A stretch of 64,000 bases of DNA from assembly GCF_003814005.1 (NCBI RefSeq), contig NZ_CP033898.1, forward strand, positions 1,116,001-1,180,000, given 5' to 3'. The stretch's first letter is position 1, and each line of letters starts with the position of its first letter. This document shows, piece by piece, positions 51,892 through 60,968 of the stretch. A model generated the notes under the pieces. The model saw nothing but the letters and a program-made list of their open reading frames with translations. It was not told the DNA's origin and did no database searches. A program made the position numbers and the translations under genes. The stretch is from Corynebacterium pseudopelargi. Its GTDB lineage: Bacteria > Actinomycetota > Actinomycetes > Mycobacteriales > Mycobacteriaceae.

Positions 51892-52161
51892 CTAGATGGT
51901 GTTCATTGCGTCGAAGATGGCCTGCGACTGGATGCGAATCACCAGCGCCTCTTGCTCTTCTACCTGGTGCATCCGCTCCTGGATGGCGTCGATGCTGGTG
52001 GCTTCCTCGTCGAAAGACACGTGCAGGATCATGGTGAAGTAACCATCCATGATGGTCTGAGAGACGTTATTAATATTTACTTCCAGCTCAGCACAGGCCG
52101 CTGAGACCGCTGCGATAATGCCGGTGTGATCCTTACCGGTAACAGAAATGATGGCAAACAT
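51892..52161 (-). CDS. UPF0237 ACT-domain protein
   Basis: An 89-aa protein that is a single ACT domain, a small-molecule (usually amino-acid) binding module: MFAIISVTGKDHTGIIAAVS, VNINNVSQTIMDGYFTMIL. Start ATG 52161 gives the usual family length; ATG 52170 is the upstream alternative. TAGGAT ends 7 bases before 52161. It probably senses a ligand for the UPF0210 partner encoded next to it; the ligand is unknown. Confidence 0.9.
   Translation of the reverse strand: MFAIISVTGKDHTGIIAAVSAACAELEVNINNVSQTIMDGYFTMILHVSFDEEATSIDAIQERMHQVEEQEALVIRIQSQAIFDAMNTI
52069..52074 (-). other. Internal point of the ACT gene, no separate feature
   Basis: Nothing distinct is present here; recorded only to state that the interval between the ACT gene and the glutamine amidotransferase (52171-52244) holds no gene. 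The -10 of the ACT gene is at 52169-52174. Confidence 0.1.
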
Positions 52162-52168
52162 ATCGAGC

Positions 52169-52174
52169 ATCCTA
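52169..52174 (-). promoter_or_regulatory. -10 element of the ACT-UPF0210 pair
   Basis: TAGGAT on the minus strand, 7 bases before ATG 52161; it supports that start and a leaderless transcript for the pair. Confidence 0.5.
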
Positions 52175-52244
52175 CTGCCAGATGTGTCTACGCCCTATCC
52201 GAGGATCAACTCCTTGGGCTCGCCGCGCTCAAGCAGTGGCGGGT

Positions 52245-52970
52245 TTAGCTGCGATGAGCTGTGCAAATATCGAGGAAGTTGCGCATGATTTGGTTGGCAG
52301 CTTGAGTATCCACCTTGCGGGCGCGATCGGCTACCTGTTCGAACTCGGCGGCGTTGAAGTAGCCGTAGTCTTTATAAAACCCGATGCGCTTAACAAAGCC
52401 TTCTGGGGTGAGTTCTGGGTGAAACTGCGTAGCCCACGTGGTGGCATTGGCGCGGATGGCCTGAATAGGGCAGTGCGGGCCGCTGGCGAGCAAGGTGACG
52501 TCTCCAGGTAGCTCTTCTGCGCTTTCGGTGTGTCCGCTTAGGGCATAAAAGGATGTGGGTAGGCCTGCAAGCAGGGGATCGCGCTGGCCGGCCTGGCTGA
52601 TTTCGACCATGCTAGGTCCTGCTTGTTCGGGGAAGTTTCTACGCACCACGCCGCCGGTGGCGTCGGTGACAAAGGAGTTGCCGTAGCAGATGAACAGCGT
52701 TGGAATATCGCTGTGAATCAGGGATCGAAGCTCACGGTGCACGGTGTGCTGCCAGGGGGTGTATTCCTCGTTGGTGACGTTCAGCGGGCTGCCACCAACG
52801 ATGATGCCATCGAAGTCCTTGACGGAAAGATCGATCGAGTCTTCTGGATCGTCAATAATTTGGTGGGTGATCTGCTGGGGATCCAAGCCGGTGGTGTCGA
52901 GGATGTCCTCGTATTCGGCCTGGATCACGTCTTCGCCGGTGCGAACAGAAACTAGCAGCACATTGAGCAT
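52245..52970 (-). CDS. Class-I glutamine amidotransferase-like protein
   Basis: A 241-aa single-domain glutamine amidotransferase similar in outline to the GMP synthase glutaminase domain. The nucleophile is Cys95 in LFICYGNSF, and the catalytic pair is His184 and Glu186 in TQFHPELTPE, so hydrolase activity is likely. No synthetase domain is attached. In C. glutamicum the equivalent gene next to acnR (cg1739, from memory) belongs to the McbR regulon, and here an exact McbR operator overlaps its promoter. A role in sulfur or amino-acid metabolism is therefore likely; the substrate is unknown. Confidence 0.88.
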   Translation of the reverse strand: MLNVLLVSVRTGEDVIQAEYEDILDTTGLDPQQITHQIIDDPEDSIDLSVKDFDGIIVGGSPLNVTNEEYTPWQHTVHRELRSLIHSDIPTLFICYGNSFVTDATGGVVRRNFPEQAGPSMVEISQAGQRDPLLAGLPTSFYALSGHTESAEELPGDVTLLASGPHCPIQAIRANATTWATQFHPELTPEGFVKRIGFYKDYGYFNAAEFEQVADRARKVDTQAANQIMRNFLDICTAHRS

Positions 52971-52976
52971 GTAGCC

Positions 52977-52982
52977 ATACTA
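52977..52982 (-). promoter_or_regulatory. -10 element of the amidotransferase gene
   Basis: TAGTAT on the minus strand ends 6 bases before ATG 52970. A TTCGCA lies 17 bases further upstream as a possible -35. Confidence 0.55.
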
Positions 52983-52996
52983 GACCTCTTGGTCTA
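52981..52996. promoter_or_regulatory. McbR-type operator upstream of the amidotransferase gene
   Basis: TAGAC-CTCTTG-GTCTA matches TAGAC-N6-GTCTA exactly. It fills the spacer of the predicted promoter and overlaps the -10 by two bases, the same design as at metK. Confidence 0.85.
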
Positions 52997-53022
52997 GATT
53001 GCGAAAGTTTTGCGGATGCACC

Positions 53023-53601
53023 TTAAGGGTTGCAGGCGGTGTTTAAGCGGATCGACTCTTCAACCAAATCGAGCATGCTCTCTAGGCGTTCTTGCTTCTC
53101 ACCTGCGGCAAGGCGAGAAATAAACCCGTCGAGCACGGTCTCTAAGTACAGGTGAAGCACATCGATTGGCACATCATCACGCATGCGCCCAAGGGCGGCA
53201 TTGTGCTCGAGCCTTTCGCGAACCGCTTTGTCCAGAACGCTTTGGTGCTCTTGCCAGCGAGTGCGAAATGCTGGGTCAGTGCGAAGCATGGTGGTGATCT
53301 CTAGACGGGTGAAAAACCAGTCATAGCGCTCTGGGTGGGCGAGCATGTCGCGCATGACGTCTACCAGACCGTGCTGGGCTACTACTTCCGCCATGCGGGT
53401 TGCATCTTCGCGTGCCAGGGCTAAAAAGAGGTGTTCTTTGTCGCCAAAGTGGTGGAAGATAGCCCCACGGGATTTGCCTACGGCTTCTTCGAGACGACGC
53501 ACGGTAGCGCCTTCGTAGCCGTGTTCGGCAAAGCAGCGCCTGGCACCTTCGAGAATTTCTTGGCGGCGCGAGCTCAGTTCGGCGTTGCTAACCACAGGCA
53601 T
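53023..53601 (-). CDS. acnR: TetR-family repressor of aconitase
   Basis: A 192-aa TetR regulator. The N-terminal helix-turn-helix is typical: RRQEILEGARRCFAEHGYEG then TVRRLEEAVGKSRGAIFHHFGDKEHLF (residues about 11-57). In C. glutamicum AcnR represses acn and senses citrate/Mg; the assignment here rests on the position directly downstream of acn and on an AcnR-like operator in the acn promoter. A terminator lies between acn and acnR, so acnR may be expressed mainly by read-through or from its own promoter. AGAAAG lies about 11 bases before ATG 53601. Confidence 0.93.
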   Translation of the reverse strand: MPVVSNAELSSRRQEILEGARRCFAEHGYEGATVRRLEEAVGKSRGAIFHHFGDKEHLFLALAREDATRMAEVVAQHGLVDVMRDMLAHPERYDWFFTRLEITTMLRTDPAFRTRWQEHQSVLDKAVRERLEHNAALGRMRDDVPIDVLHLYLETVLDGFISRLAAGEKQERLESMLDLVEESIRLNTACNP

Positions 53602-53637
53602 GGCGGTGGGGCTTTCTTGGGTGAAATAGGGAGAACT

Positions 53638-53680
53638 TGAAACAAAAAGTGCAGGGGACCGGTGTGTCCGATCCCCTGCA
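53638..53680 (-). terminator. Terminator between acn and acnR
   Basis: TGCAGGGGA (53650-53658) pairs with TCCCCTGCA (53672-53680). On the minus strand it is followed by CTTTTTGTTTC. Confidence 0.8.
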
Positions 53681-53693
53681 ACACGATCAGGGT

Positions 53694-56513
53694 TTAGCCC
53701 TTGATCATCTGGCGTAGCACGTACTGCAAGATGCCGCCGTGGCGGTAGTACGCAGCTTCACCGGGGGTGTCGATGCGAACCACTGCATCGAATTCGACGG
53801 TTTCACCCGACTCCTTGGTGGCAGTCACGTGAACAGTCTTCGGAGTGGTGCCCTCGTTGAGCTCCTCGATACCGGTGATATCGAAGGTCTCGTGGCCATC
53901 AAGGCCGAGCGACTCGTGGGACTCGCCTTCAGGGAACTGCAGCGGGATCACGCCCATGCCGATGAGGTTGGAGCGGTGAATACGCTCGAAGCTCTCGGTG
54001 ATGACGGCCTTCACGCCGAGCAGGTTGGTGCCCTTTGCTGCCCAGTCACGGGAGGAACCGGTGCCGTACTCCTTGCCTGCGAGTACCACCAGCGGGGTGC
54101 CGGCAGCCTTGTAGTTTTCGCAAGCGTCGAAGATGAAGGACTGCGGTGCGTCTTCCTTGGTGAAGTCCAAGGTGTAGCCACCTGCGACGTCGACAAGCTG
54201 GTTTTGCAGACGGATGTTGGCGAAGGTGCCACGCATCATCACCTCGTGGTTACCACGACGGGAACCCAGCGAGTTGTAATCGTTGCGCTCCACACCGTTG
54301 GCGTCGAGGTACTGAGCAGCCGGGGTGCCGGGCTTGATGGAAGAAGCGGGGGAGATGTGGTCGGTGGTGACCGAGTCGCCCAGCTTAGCCAGCACGCGTG
54401 CGCCCTTGATGTCCTCTACCGGCTTGGGCTCTACTTCCATGCCATCGAAGTAAGGAGCCTTGCGGATGTAGGTGGATTCCTCATCCCACTCGAAGGTCTT
54501 GCCGGTGGGGATGTCGAGGTTCTGCCACTGCTCATCGCCCTTGAATACGTCGGCGTAGTCAGCCTCGTAGAGCTCGCGGGAGATGGCCTCTGCGATGGTC
54601 TTTTCGATCTCCTCGGTGGAAGGCCAGATGTCCTTCAAGAAGACATCGTTGCCATCCTGATCCTGGCCAAGTGCTTCGTTTTCGAAGTCGAAGTCCATGG
54701 TGCCTGCGATGGCGTAGGCGATGACCATGATCGGGGATGCAAGATAGTTCATCTTCACATCCGGGGAGATACGACCCTCGAAGTTACGGTTACCCGACAG
54801 CACTGCGGTTGCGGCCAGATCGTGCTCGTTGATGGCATCCGAGATCTCCTGCGGGAGGGGACCGGAGTTACCAATACAGGTGGTGCAGCCGAAGCCGGAG
54901 AGGTAGAAGCCGAGAGCCTCAAGATCCTTCCAGAGGTCTGCACGCTGGTAGTAGCCATCAACAACCTGGGAGCCAGGAGCACAGATGGTCTTCACCCATG
55001 GCTTTGCCTTCAGGCCCTTCTCGGCGGCCTTGCGGGCAATCAGGCCTGCACCAATCATCACCGAGGGGTTCGAGGTGTTGGTACAAGAGGTGATCGAAGC
55101 GATGGCAACCATGCCGTGGTCGATGGTGAACTCGCCACCATTAGGCGACTGCACAGTAACCGGCTTGGACTGGCGGCCCTTGGCGTTAGTAGCCAGGGTC
55201 TCGCCGTGGCCCTCGCGGGAGGAGTTGAAGCTCGGTGCGAGGTTTTCTTCGTCACCGTTTTGGTCCTCGCCCTCGGAGCCCATGCGTACAGCCTGGAGGC
55301 CTTCGTCTTCCTCGCAGATTTCGCCATCGGCGTAGGTGGGCAGATCCTTGCGGAACTGCTCCTTAGCCTCAGACAGCAGGATGCGGTCTTGGGGGCGCTT
55401 GGGGCCTGCAATGGAGGGAACCACGGTGGAAAGGTCCAGCTCGAGGTATTCGGAGTACTTCGCCTCGGGAGCGTCCTGCTCAAGCCACATGCCTTGTGCC
55501 TTGGCATAGGCCTCGACGAGCTTGATCTGCTCTTCGGGGCGGCCGGTGAGGTGCATGTACTTGGTGGTCTCTTCGTCGATCGGGAAGATCGCACAGGTGG
55601 AGCCGAACTCGGGGCTCATGTTGCCGATGGTGGCGCGGTTTGCCAGCGGAATGGACTTCACGCCATTGCCGTAGAACTCAACAAACTTTTGCACCACGCC
55701 GTGCTCGCGCAGCATCTCGGTGATGGTGAGTACCACGTCGGTAGCGGTCACGCCGACCGGGATTTCGCCGGTGAGCTTGAAGCCAACAACCTTAGGAATC
55801 AGCATGGACACAGGCTGGCCGAGCATGGCAGCCTCTGCCTCGATGCCGCCAACGCCCCAGCCGAGGATGCCCAGGCCGTTTTCCATGGTGGTGTGGGAGT
55901 CGGTGCCGATACAGGTATCGGGGTAGGCAAGGCCGTTGTTGTCGAAGACCACGCGTGCCAGGTACTCGATGTTTACCTGGTGCACGATGCCGGTTCCGGG
56001 GGGAACCACACGGAAGTTGGAGAAGTTCTCTGCGCCCCAACGCAGGAACTGGTAGCGCTCTTCATTGCGCTCGTATTCAATCTCGACGTTCTTTTCCAAA
56101 GCGTCGGAGGAGCCGAAGGCTTCGACGATCACGGAGTGGTCGATCACCATTTCGGCGGGGTTGAGGGGGTTGACCTGATCGGGGTCGCCGCCCAAGGTCT
56201 TCACGGCCTCGCGCATGGTGGCAAGGTCGACCACGCAGGGCACGCCGGTGAAGTCCTGCATGAGCACACGCGCGGGAGTGAACTGAATTTCCACATTCGG
56301 CTCAGCCGAGGGATCCCACTGTGCAAGCGCCTCGATGTGCTCGGTTGTAATGTTGGCGCCGTCCTCGGTGCGCAGAAGGTTCTCGGCGAGAACCTTCAGG
56401 GAGTACGGCAGCTTCTCCAGGCCATCAACAGCATTGAGGGCGAAGTAGTCATAGGACTTATCGCCAACCTCAAGCTTTTGCTTGGCGTTGAAGGAGTTCT
56501 TGCTTTCAGTCAC
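53694..56513 (-). CDS. acn: Aconitate hydratase A
   Basis: Fe-S enzyme of the TCA cycle, citrate to isocitrate. The 939-aa protein has the AcnA layout: [17 protein letters not shown] near residue 110, [20 protein letters not shown], the cluster cysteines in [13 protein letters not shown] and [14 protein letters not shown], and the swivel domain with [19 protein letters not shown] 56513 follows GGAG by 7 bases. Its cluster is presumably supplied by the Suf system encoded 10 kb away. Expression is likely repressed by AcnR through 56672-56687. Confidence 0.98.
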   Translation of the reverse strand: MTESKNSFNAKQKLEVGDKSYDYFALNAVDGLEKLPYSLKVLAENLLRTEDGANITTEHIEALAQWDPSAEPNVEIQFTPARVLMQDFTGVPCVVDLATMREAVKTLGGDPDQVNPLNPAEMVIDHSVIVEAFGSSDALEKNVEIEYERNEERYQFLRWGAENFSNFRVVPPGTGIVHQVNIEYLARVVFDNNGLAYPDTCIGTDSHTTMENGLGILGWGVGGIEAEAAMLGQPVSMLIPKVVGFKLTGEIPVGVTATDVVLTITEMLREHGVVQKFVEFYGNGVKSIPLANRATIGNMSPEFGSTCAIFPIDEETTKYMHLTGRPEEQIKLVEAYAKAQGMWLEQDAPEAKYSEYLELDLSTVVPSIAGPKRPQDRILLSEAKEQFRKDLPTYADGEICEEDEGLQAVRMGSEGEDQNGDEENLAPSFNSSREGHGETLATNAKGRQSKPVTVQSPNGGEFTIDHGMVAIASITSCTNTSNPSVMIGAGLIARKAAEKGLKAKPWVKTICAPGSQVVDGYYQRADLWKDLEALGFYLSGFGCTTCIGNSGPLPQEISDAINEHDLAATAVLSGNRNFEGRISPDVKMNYLASPIMVIAYAIAGTMDFDFENEALGQDQDGNDVFLKDIWPSTEEIEKTIAEAISRELYEADYADVFKGDEQWQNLDIPTGKTFEWDEESTYIRKAPYFDGMEVEPKPVEDIKGARVLAKLGDSVTTDHISPASSIKPGTPAAQYLDANGVERNDYNSLGSRRGNHEVMMRGTFANIRLQNQLVDVAGGYTLDFTKEDAPQSFIFDACENYKAAGTPLVVLAGKEYGTGSSRDWAAKGTNLLGVKAVITESFERIHRSNLIGMGVIPLQFPEGESHESLGLDGHETFDITGIEELNEGTTPKTVHVTATKESGETVEFDAVVRIDTPGEAAYYRHGGILQYVLRQMIKG

Positions 56514-56664
56514 AGTGAGCTCCAGTTCCTTATCGTGAATGTTGTTTCAAAACCCGAACCCCCAGCAAGGTGTGCTGGTTTGCGAGCTTACGGGCGCTGC
56601 AACATCATCGCCTCGTAGCACTAAGCCTAGCGCGTAAAAGCGGGTGCAGCGTCGCCTGACGCGT

Positions 56665-56670
56665 ATTTTA
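56665..56670 (-). promoter_or_regulatory. -10 element of acn
   Basis: TAAAAT on the minus strand, directly next to the AcnR-type operator, giving a leader of about 145 nt. Confidence 0.55.
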
Positions 56671-56671
56671 A

Positions 56672-56687
56672 CAGTACGTTCGTTCTG
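56672..56687. promoter_or_regulatory. AcnR-type operator in the acn promoter
   Basis: On the minus strand the site reads CAGAAC-GAAC-GTACTG, an imperfect inverted repeat that agrees with the AcnR site described for C. glutamicum acn (CAGnAC-N4-GTACTG form, from memory). It fills the space between the -10 and the expected -35, where binding would block polymerase. Confidence 0.75.
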
Positions 56688-56874
56688 TTTGGGTTTACTA
56701 GCCCCATCTAGGTGATCGTGTCGCCTTCGGCTTCTTCCGGCGTTGCACGCCATTTTGGCGGCCAAGCTATGTAAAGCTGATCTACAACTTGCCTTTCCAT
56801 ATTGTTGTGGTGAAGGCAGCGGCAAAAGATTAGGCCTGGTCCAGACCGGGCATTGAACGAGCAGGGGAGCTAGG

Positions 56875-57348
56875 TTGACCACTCCGCAGGAATACTTCGA
56901 TCGCTTTCAAGAGCCTTTGAAGGATCATGACGTCGTCTTGGAATCTCCCAATCCCGCCTTGCAAGAAGAGTTGCAGGGCATCGTGGATCAGATGCAGGAT
57001 CGCCCCTTTGGCAACATGGAAGTGCTGGTGCTAGACGATGTAGGCCAGCGCAGCGATGTATTTAGGGATCTGGCCACCAAGCTGCAGGATGCACACGATG
57101 TAGACACGGTGGTGGTGAAGTCGCCAGATCTTGCCGTGATTGTCAGTGATGAACTCACCCGCGCGCAGATCGAGTCCTTGCAGCCGCCGATGTCTAATGA
57201 GCCCAATAGTGCGGTGGCGTTGCAGGCCATGCCGCATTTGCTCGATGAGGACCCGGTGCCGGGTATCACCATGGTGGGAATTACCGGCATTGCCATTGTG
57301 CTCACCGCCGGTGTGACTTTCCTGCGAGCAAGGCGCAGCGCGCACTAA
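56875..57348 (+). CDS. Membrane-anchored protein of the Rv1476 type
   Basis: A 157-aa conserved actinobacterial protein of unknown role. A soluble alpha/beta domain (residues about 20-125, with MEVLVLDDVGQRSDVFRDLA and DTVVVKSPDLAVIVSD) precedes one C-terminal membrane helix (about 131-151, ITMVGITGIAIVLTAGVTFL) and a basic tail, so the domain likely faces outwards or into the cytoplasm from a C-terminal anchor. TTG 56875 has GGGGAG 6-7 bases upstream. It always precedes a RipA-type hydrolase gene, suggesting a link to peptidoglycan remodelling. Confidence 0.85.
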   Translation: MTTPQEYFDRFQEPLKDHDVVLESPNPALQEELQGIVDQMQDRPFGNMEVLVLDDVGQRSDVFRDLATKLQDAHDVDTVVVKSPDLAVIVSDELTRAQIESLQPPMSNEPNSAVALQAMPHLLDEDPVPGITMVGITGIAIVLTAGVTFLRARRSAH

Positions 57349-57360
57349 CTTCCCCTTCAT

Positions 57361-57400
57361 AGCCCACGGTCTTAAGTCAAGGCTGTGGGCTTTTCTTTTG
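57361..57400 (+). terminator. Terminator after the Rv1476-like gene
   Basis: AGCCCAC (57361-57367) pairs with GTGGGCT (57385-57391), followed by TTTCTTTTGCCTTTTT. It separates this gene from ripC. Confidence 0.7.
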
Positions 57401-57838
57401 CCTTTTTAGCTTTTCGACGTTCCTCTAAGCGGGGTTGCCACGCCGATAATCTTCCAAAATGTGACCAACGATACATTTATGACGTTTTGATAACAGTTTC
57501 CGCGGGTGAGCACCGTATTGCCGTCTAGATGTTGGAGTTGAGTACCAATGTTACTGGGGTGATCTGGAGGGGAAGATGCAGACAAAGTGGCCAATGTGTT
57601 TTATGGTTCAGCTATCGGCTCGTGAGTCGACTGTAGAACCTTGACTTTCAACTTCAGATGTCGCGCATGTGGGGAAGCACGCAGTGAGATCTCAAGACAC
57701 AAAGGCATGTTCGCGGTTGCCTCAACGAGCTGTGCAACGTGTACAACCTGCTCGGAACAGCGCTGAATGCTTAACTCACGCCTGCCTTTTACTCTCGGCG
57801 GAGCCTTCTGCGTGTGGGCCGTGCGAACAGGAGAATTT
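57401..57838 (+). promoter_or_regulatory. Long regulatory region before ripC
   Basis: About 440 bases without a supportable gene. A GlxR-like sequence (57460-57475, TGTGA-CCAACG-ATACA, 8 of 10 positions) and GATAACAG (about 57489) lie near the start. In C. glutamicum and mycobacteria this gene class is controlled by the MtrA response regulator; I cannot place an MtrA site with confidence. Confidence 0.35.
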
Positions 57839-59593
57839 GTGTCAAGCTTTGCGTCGAAGTACCCCGCGGTTCGCGTGGCAGCAGCACTTACGCTTTCGAC
57901 CTCGCTCGCAGTAAGCACCGCGTTTCCCGCAGGTGCTGAGCCGAGGAACCCCTCTGATACGGAAATCGCACAGGCCACCACCGAGGCAGGTCAGGCAGAG
58001 GGTCGCGTATCCAGCCTTGTCAGCGAGGTAAGTTCCTCCGATGCCGAGATCTCCCAACTCGAAATGGAGATGGGTGGTTTACGCGAGTCGGTAAACAAGG
58101 CACTGGTGGATTACCACGATGTCGAAACCTCCGCCGAGCAAGCACGCGAAGGCGTCAAGCGCGCCCGCGCGAATCTGGACAAAACTCAAGCGGAAATCGA
58201 AGAAGCCCAAAAGGTCCTCGACGAGATCTCGCGTTCGGAGTACCGCCGTCAAGGTGGCAACAACCGCGGAGTCTCTGAATTAGCTGGTGCAGAAGCCAGC
58301 GAAGATGCTCTCGACCGTCAGACCTTCAAGCGCGTGAATGCTGAAAAGCAGCGGGAGACCGTCGAAAAGCTCGATAAACTGCGCACCGAGCAGGCCAATG
58401 AGGAATCCAGGCTGCGCGAGGCACGCAACATTGCCGAAGACCGCGAGCAGATTGCCAAGGAGAAAAAGGACGAGGCCGAGGCCCGGATCGAAGATGCCTC
58501 CAAGCAGCTCGACCAAAACATCCGTAAGCGCGCCGAACTGGTGGCAGAACGCGATCGTGCCCAACGAGAGCTGGATAAGGCCCGCGGTACCGTAAGCGCC
58601 TTGGAATCCGACCGCAAGGAATACCAGGACTACATCAAGGCCGAAGAAGAGCGTAAGAAGGCCGAAGAAGCCGCCAAGGCCGCCGAGGCAGTCAAGCAGA
58701 AGGCCCTGGAAGAACAGCGCGCCAAGGAAGCGGCTGCGAAGAAGGCCAGGGAAGAAGCCGAGGCAGCACAGAAGGCGCAAGCCGAAGCTGAGGCGAAGAA
58801 GGCTGCTGATGAGAAGGCAGAGGCGGAAAAGAAGGCTGCCGCCGCCAAGAAGGCCGAGGCTCAAAAGCGCCTCGAAGCTGCAGAAAAGGCCGCCGAAGCA
58901 GCCAAGGCCAAGGTGGAATCCGAAGCTGAAAAGGCCGACGAGGCAAAGCAGGCACAGGAGACCTCTGAGGATAAATCCACTGAGGCAGCAGCCGCGCTCA
59001 TCGAGGCATCCCAGCCCGATCACACCTCGCTTGAAGGCAATGGAGGCGGCAATGCCATCCAAAACCCTGAAGGCACCCAGGCCAGCGGCAACGAGGCCGT
59101 CGATAGCGTCCAGGTTGAGACGAACGAATCCGTTTCGGAGCAAGCCTCTGAAACGGTCACCGATGGATCTCGAAGCTCTCAAATTGAGACAGTGATTGCC
59201 CGCGCCATGTCGCAACTCGGCGTTCCTTACGCATGGGGTGGTGGCAACGCCAACGGACCTACCCGCGGTATCCGCGATGGTGGCGTTGCAGACTCCTATG
59301 GCGACTACAACAAGGTTGGCTTCGACTGCTCCGGCCTGGTGGTCTACGCCTTTGCGGGCGTGGGAATCGCACTACCGCACTACACCGGCTACCAGTATCA
59401 GCGTGGCACCAAGGTGGCACCTGCCAACATGCAGCGCGGCGACCTCATCTTCTACGGCCCCAATGCCGAGCAGCACGTGGCCATTTACCTCGGCGATGGC
59501 CAAATGATCGAGGCACCCCAATCCGGCTCCACCGTGCAGGTTTCTCCGGTTCGCTGGTCGGGCATGAGCCCCTATGTGGTTCGCATGATCTAA
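57839..59593 (+). CDS. ripC: Secreted NlpC/P60 peptidoglycan endopeptidase
   Basis: Cuts peptide cross-bridges to separate daughter cells. It is 584 aa from GTG 57839, placed 5 bases after AGGAG; ATG 57767 is the upstream alternative. A signal peptide (residues about 1-34, ending FPAGA) is followed by long coiled coils, including a 130-residue Ala/Glu/Lys-rich block (about 275-395), a Ser/Thr/Glu linker, and the NlpC/P60 domain with catalytic Cys497 in GFDCSGLVVYAF and His546 in EQHVAIYLGDG. The coiled coil is a probable autoinhibitory or docking arm. It corresponds to the cg1735-type protein, downstream of acn. Confidence 0.93.
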   Translation: MSSFASKYPAVRVAAALTLSTSLAVSTAFPAGAEPRNPSDTEIAQATTEAGQAEGRVSSLVSEVSSSDAEISQLEMEMGGLRESVNKALVDYHDVETSAEQAREGVKRARANLDKTQAEIEEAQKVLDEISRSEYRRQGGNNRGVSELAGAEASEDALDRQTFKRVNAEKQRETVEKLDKLRTEQANEESRLREARNIAEDREQIAKEKKDEAEARIEDASKQLDQNIRKRAELVAERDRAQRELDKARGTVSALESDRKEYQDYIKAEEERKKAEEAAKAAEAVKQKALEEQRAKEAAAKKAREEAEAAQKAQAEAEAKKAADEKAEAEKKAAAAKKAEAQKRLEAAEKAAEAAKAKVESEAEKADEAKQAQETSEDKSTEAAAALIEASQPDHTSLEGNGGGNAIQNPEGTQASGNEAVDSVQVETNESVSEQASETVTDGSRSSQIETVIARAMSQLGVPYAWGGGNANGPTRGIRDGGVADSYGDYNKVGFDCSGLVVYAFAGVGIALPHYTGYQYQRGTKVAPANMQRGDLIFYGPNAEQHVAIYLGDGQMIEAPQSGSTVQVSPVRWSGMSPYVVRMI

Positions 59594-59630
59594 GCAGGGT
59601 CTAAGCAGGGCTTAAGAGCTTGCAGGTTTT

Positions 59631-59680
59631 AGGCGGGCAGTGACGCTTGATGCGCACTGCCCGCCTGTTGCTTTCCTTTT
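59631..59680 (+). terminator. Terminator after ripC
   Basis: A perfect 12-bp stem, AGGCGGGCAGTG (59631-59642) with CACTGCCCGCCT (59655-59666), then GTTGCTTTCCTTTTC. Confidence 0.85.
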
Positions 59681-59807
59681 CTCAGTCTATGGCTTCAAGG
59701 TGGAACGACGGTAGCCACTTAGCCGCCAAGGCTGCAGGAAAATAGGCTGCCAAACTGGCGGGCAACCTGGTAGATACCAGCGATGTTGGTGTTCTAAGTG
59801 TCGGTGT

Positions 59808-59813
59808 TACCCT
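59808..59813 (+). promoter_or_regulatory. -10 element of hemH
   Basis: TACCCT (TAnnnT) ends 7 bases before ATG 59821. No ribosome-binding site is visible. Confidence 0.4.
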
Positions 59814-59820
59814 ATTGAAC

Positions 59821-60930
59821 ATGCAGCAACCGGACGCGATTTCGCAGGCACAATTTAGCTCTTTTGAGGATATCGATGCACTGCTGGTGCTTTCCTTCGG
59901 CGGCCCAGAGGGCGTAGATGAAGTACGTCCCTTCCTTGAAAATGTCACCCGCGGCCGCGGCATTCCGCCTGAGCGCCTGGACGAGGTAGGCGAGCACTAC
60001 TACCACTTCGATGGCAAAAGCCCGTTGAATGACCTCAACCGTGAGATCATCGCCAATGTCGAAGCGGAGCTTCAACGCCGCGACATCGATTTGCCGGTCT
60101 ATTTTGGCAACCGCAACTGGAAACCTTTTGCCAACGATGCTGCCGAACAGATGGCGCAGGACGGAGTGAAAAAGGCCGCAGTATTCGCCACCTCTGCCTG
60201 GGGCGGTTACTCAGGGTGTAGGCAATACGGTGAAGATATCCAGGCAATGCGTGAGCATCTTGAGTCCGTGGGTGTGGAGCCCATTGAATTTCTGAAGCTG
60301 CGGCAGTTTTTTGATCACCCTACCTTCATTGATGAAGAAGTCGAAGTGGTGGAAAAAGCCTTCCAGCACTGGGGGCTGACACCAGAGGAAGCCAAAAATC
60401 AAGGCGTAAGGCTTGTCTTTACGGCGCATTCCATCCCGGTGGTAGCCAATGAACACTCCGGCACCCAAGCAGACGGTGCTCTATATTCGCAGCAAATCAA
60501 CGAGGCAGCCCGTCTGGTTGCTCAACGCCTCGGCTTCGAAGACTACGACGTGGTATGGCAATCCGCTTCAGGTAATGGGAGGATCCCTTGGCTGGAGCCA
60601 GACATTGTCGATCACGCCACCGCATTGCGCGAGCAGGGTGTTGAGAAAATGGTCGTCTCGGCCATCGGGTTTATCTCAGACCACATGGAAGTGGTGTGGG
60701 ATCTAGACCACGAGCTCCAAGATGCCGTAACACCCCTCGGATTAGAGGTAGTGCGCGCCGATACCATTGGCCATACCGACAGCTTTGCCGCCATGGTGGT
60801 GGATCTGATTGCCGAGTCTATTGGCGTGGATGCGCCGAAGCACTTAGGCAATGTGGCCTCAAAGGGCTGCACCCTCAATGGTGCTGCCTGCGAAGTGGGC
60901 TGTTGCCAAAGCCCAAAGCGCCCGGCCTAA
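59821..60930 (+). CDS. hemH: Coproporphyrin/protoporphyrin ferrochelatase
   Basis: Inserts iron into the porphyrin in the last part of heme synthesis; actinobacteria use the coproporphyrin route, for which the name cpfC is also used. The 369-aa protein has ALLVLSFGGPEG at the start, the ferrochelatase core with TAHSIPVV (metal-site His) and SAIGFISDHMEV. Cys133 and Cys350, 357, 361, 362 (C-terminal GCTLNGAACEVGCCQ) match the [2Fe-2S] ligand arrangement of actinobacterial enzymes. TTG 59815 is an alternative start. Confidence 0.95.
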   Translation: MQQPDAISQAQFSSFEDIDALLVLSFGGPEGVDEVRPFLENVTRGRGIPPERLDEVGEHYYHFDGKSPLNDLNREIIANVEAELQRRDIDLPVYFGNRNWKPFANDAAEQMAQDGVKKAAVFATSAWGGYSGCRQYGEDIQAMREHLESVGVEPIEFLKLRQFFDHPTFIDEEVEVVEKAFQHWGLTPEEAKNQGVRLVFTAHSIPVVANEHSGTQADGALYSQQINEAARLVAQRLGFEDYDVVWQSASGNGRIPWLEPDIVDHATALREQGVEKMVVSAIGFISDHMEVVWDLDHELQDAVTPLGLEVVRADTIGHTDSFAAMVVDLIAESIGVDAPKHLGNVASKGCTLNGAACEVGCCQSPKRPA

Positions 60931-60968
60931 TACAGCACGGCTCAGCCAATAGCCACAAGCATTCCTAG

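Noticed and set aside
53739..56618. 959-codon open frame antisense to acn
   Set aside because: It is an artefact of the strong C/G third-position bias in acn, which removes stops from the opposite strand. It has no domain signature, and acn on the other strand is unmistakable.
59591..59615. TAAGCAGGG direct repeat after the ripC stop
   Set aside because: Two short copies only, without pairing or known motif; likely chance duplication.
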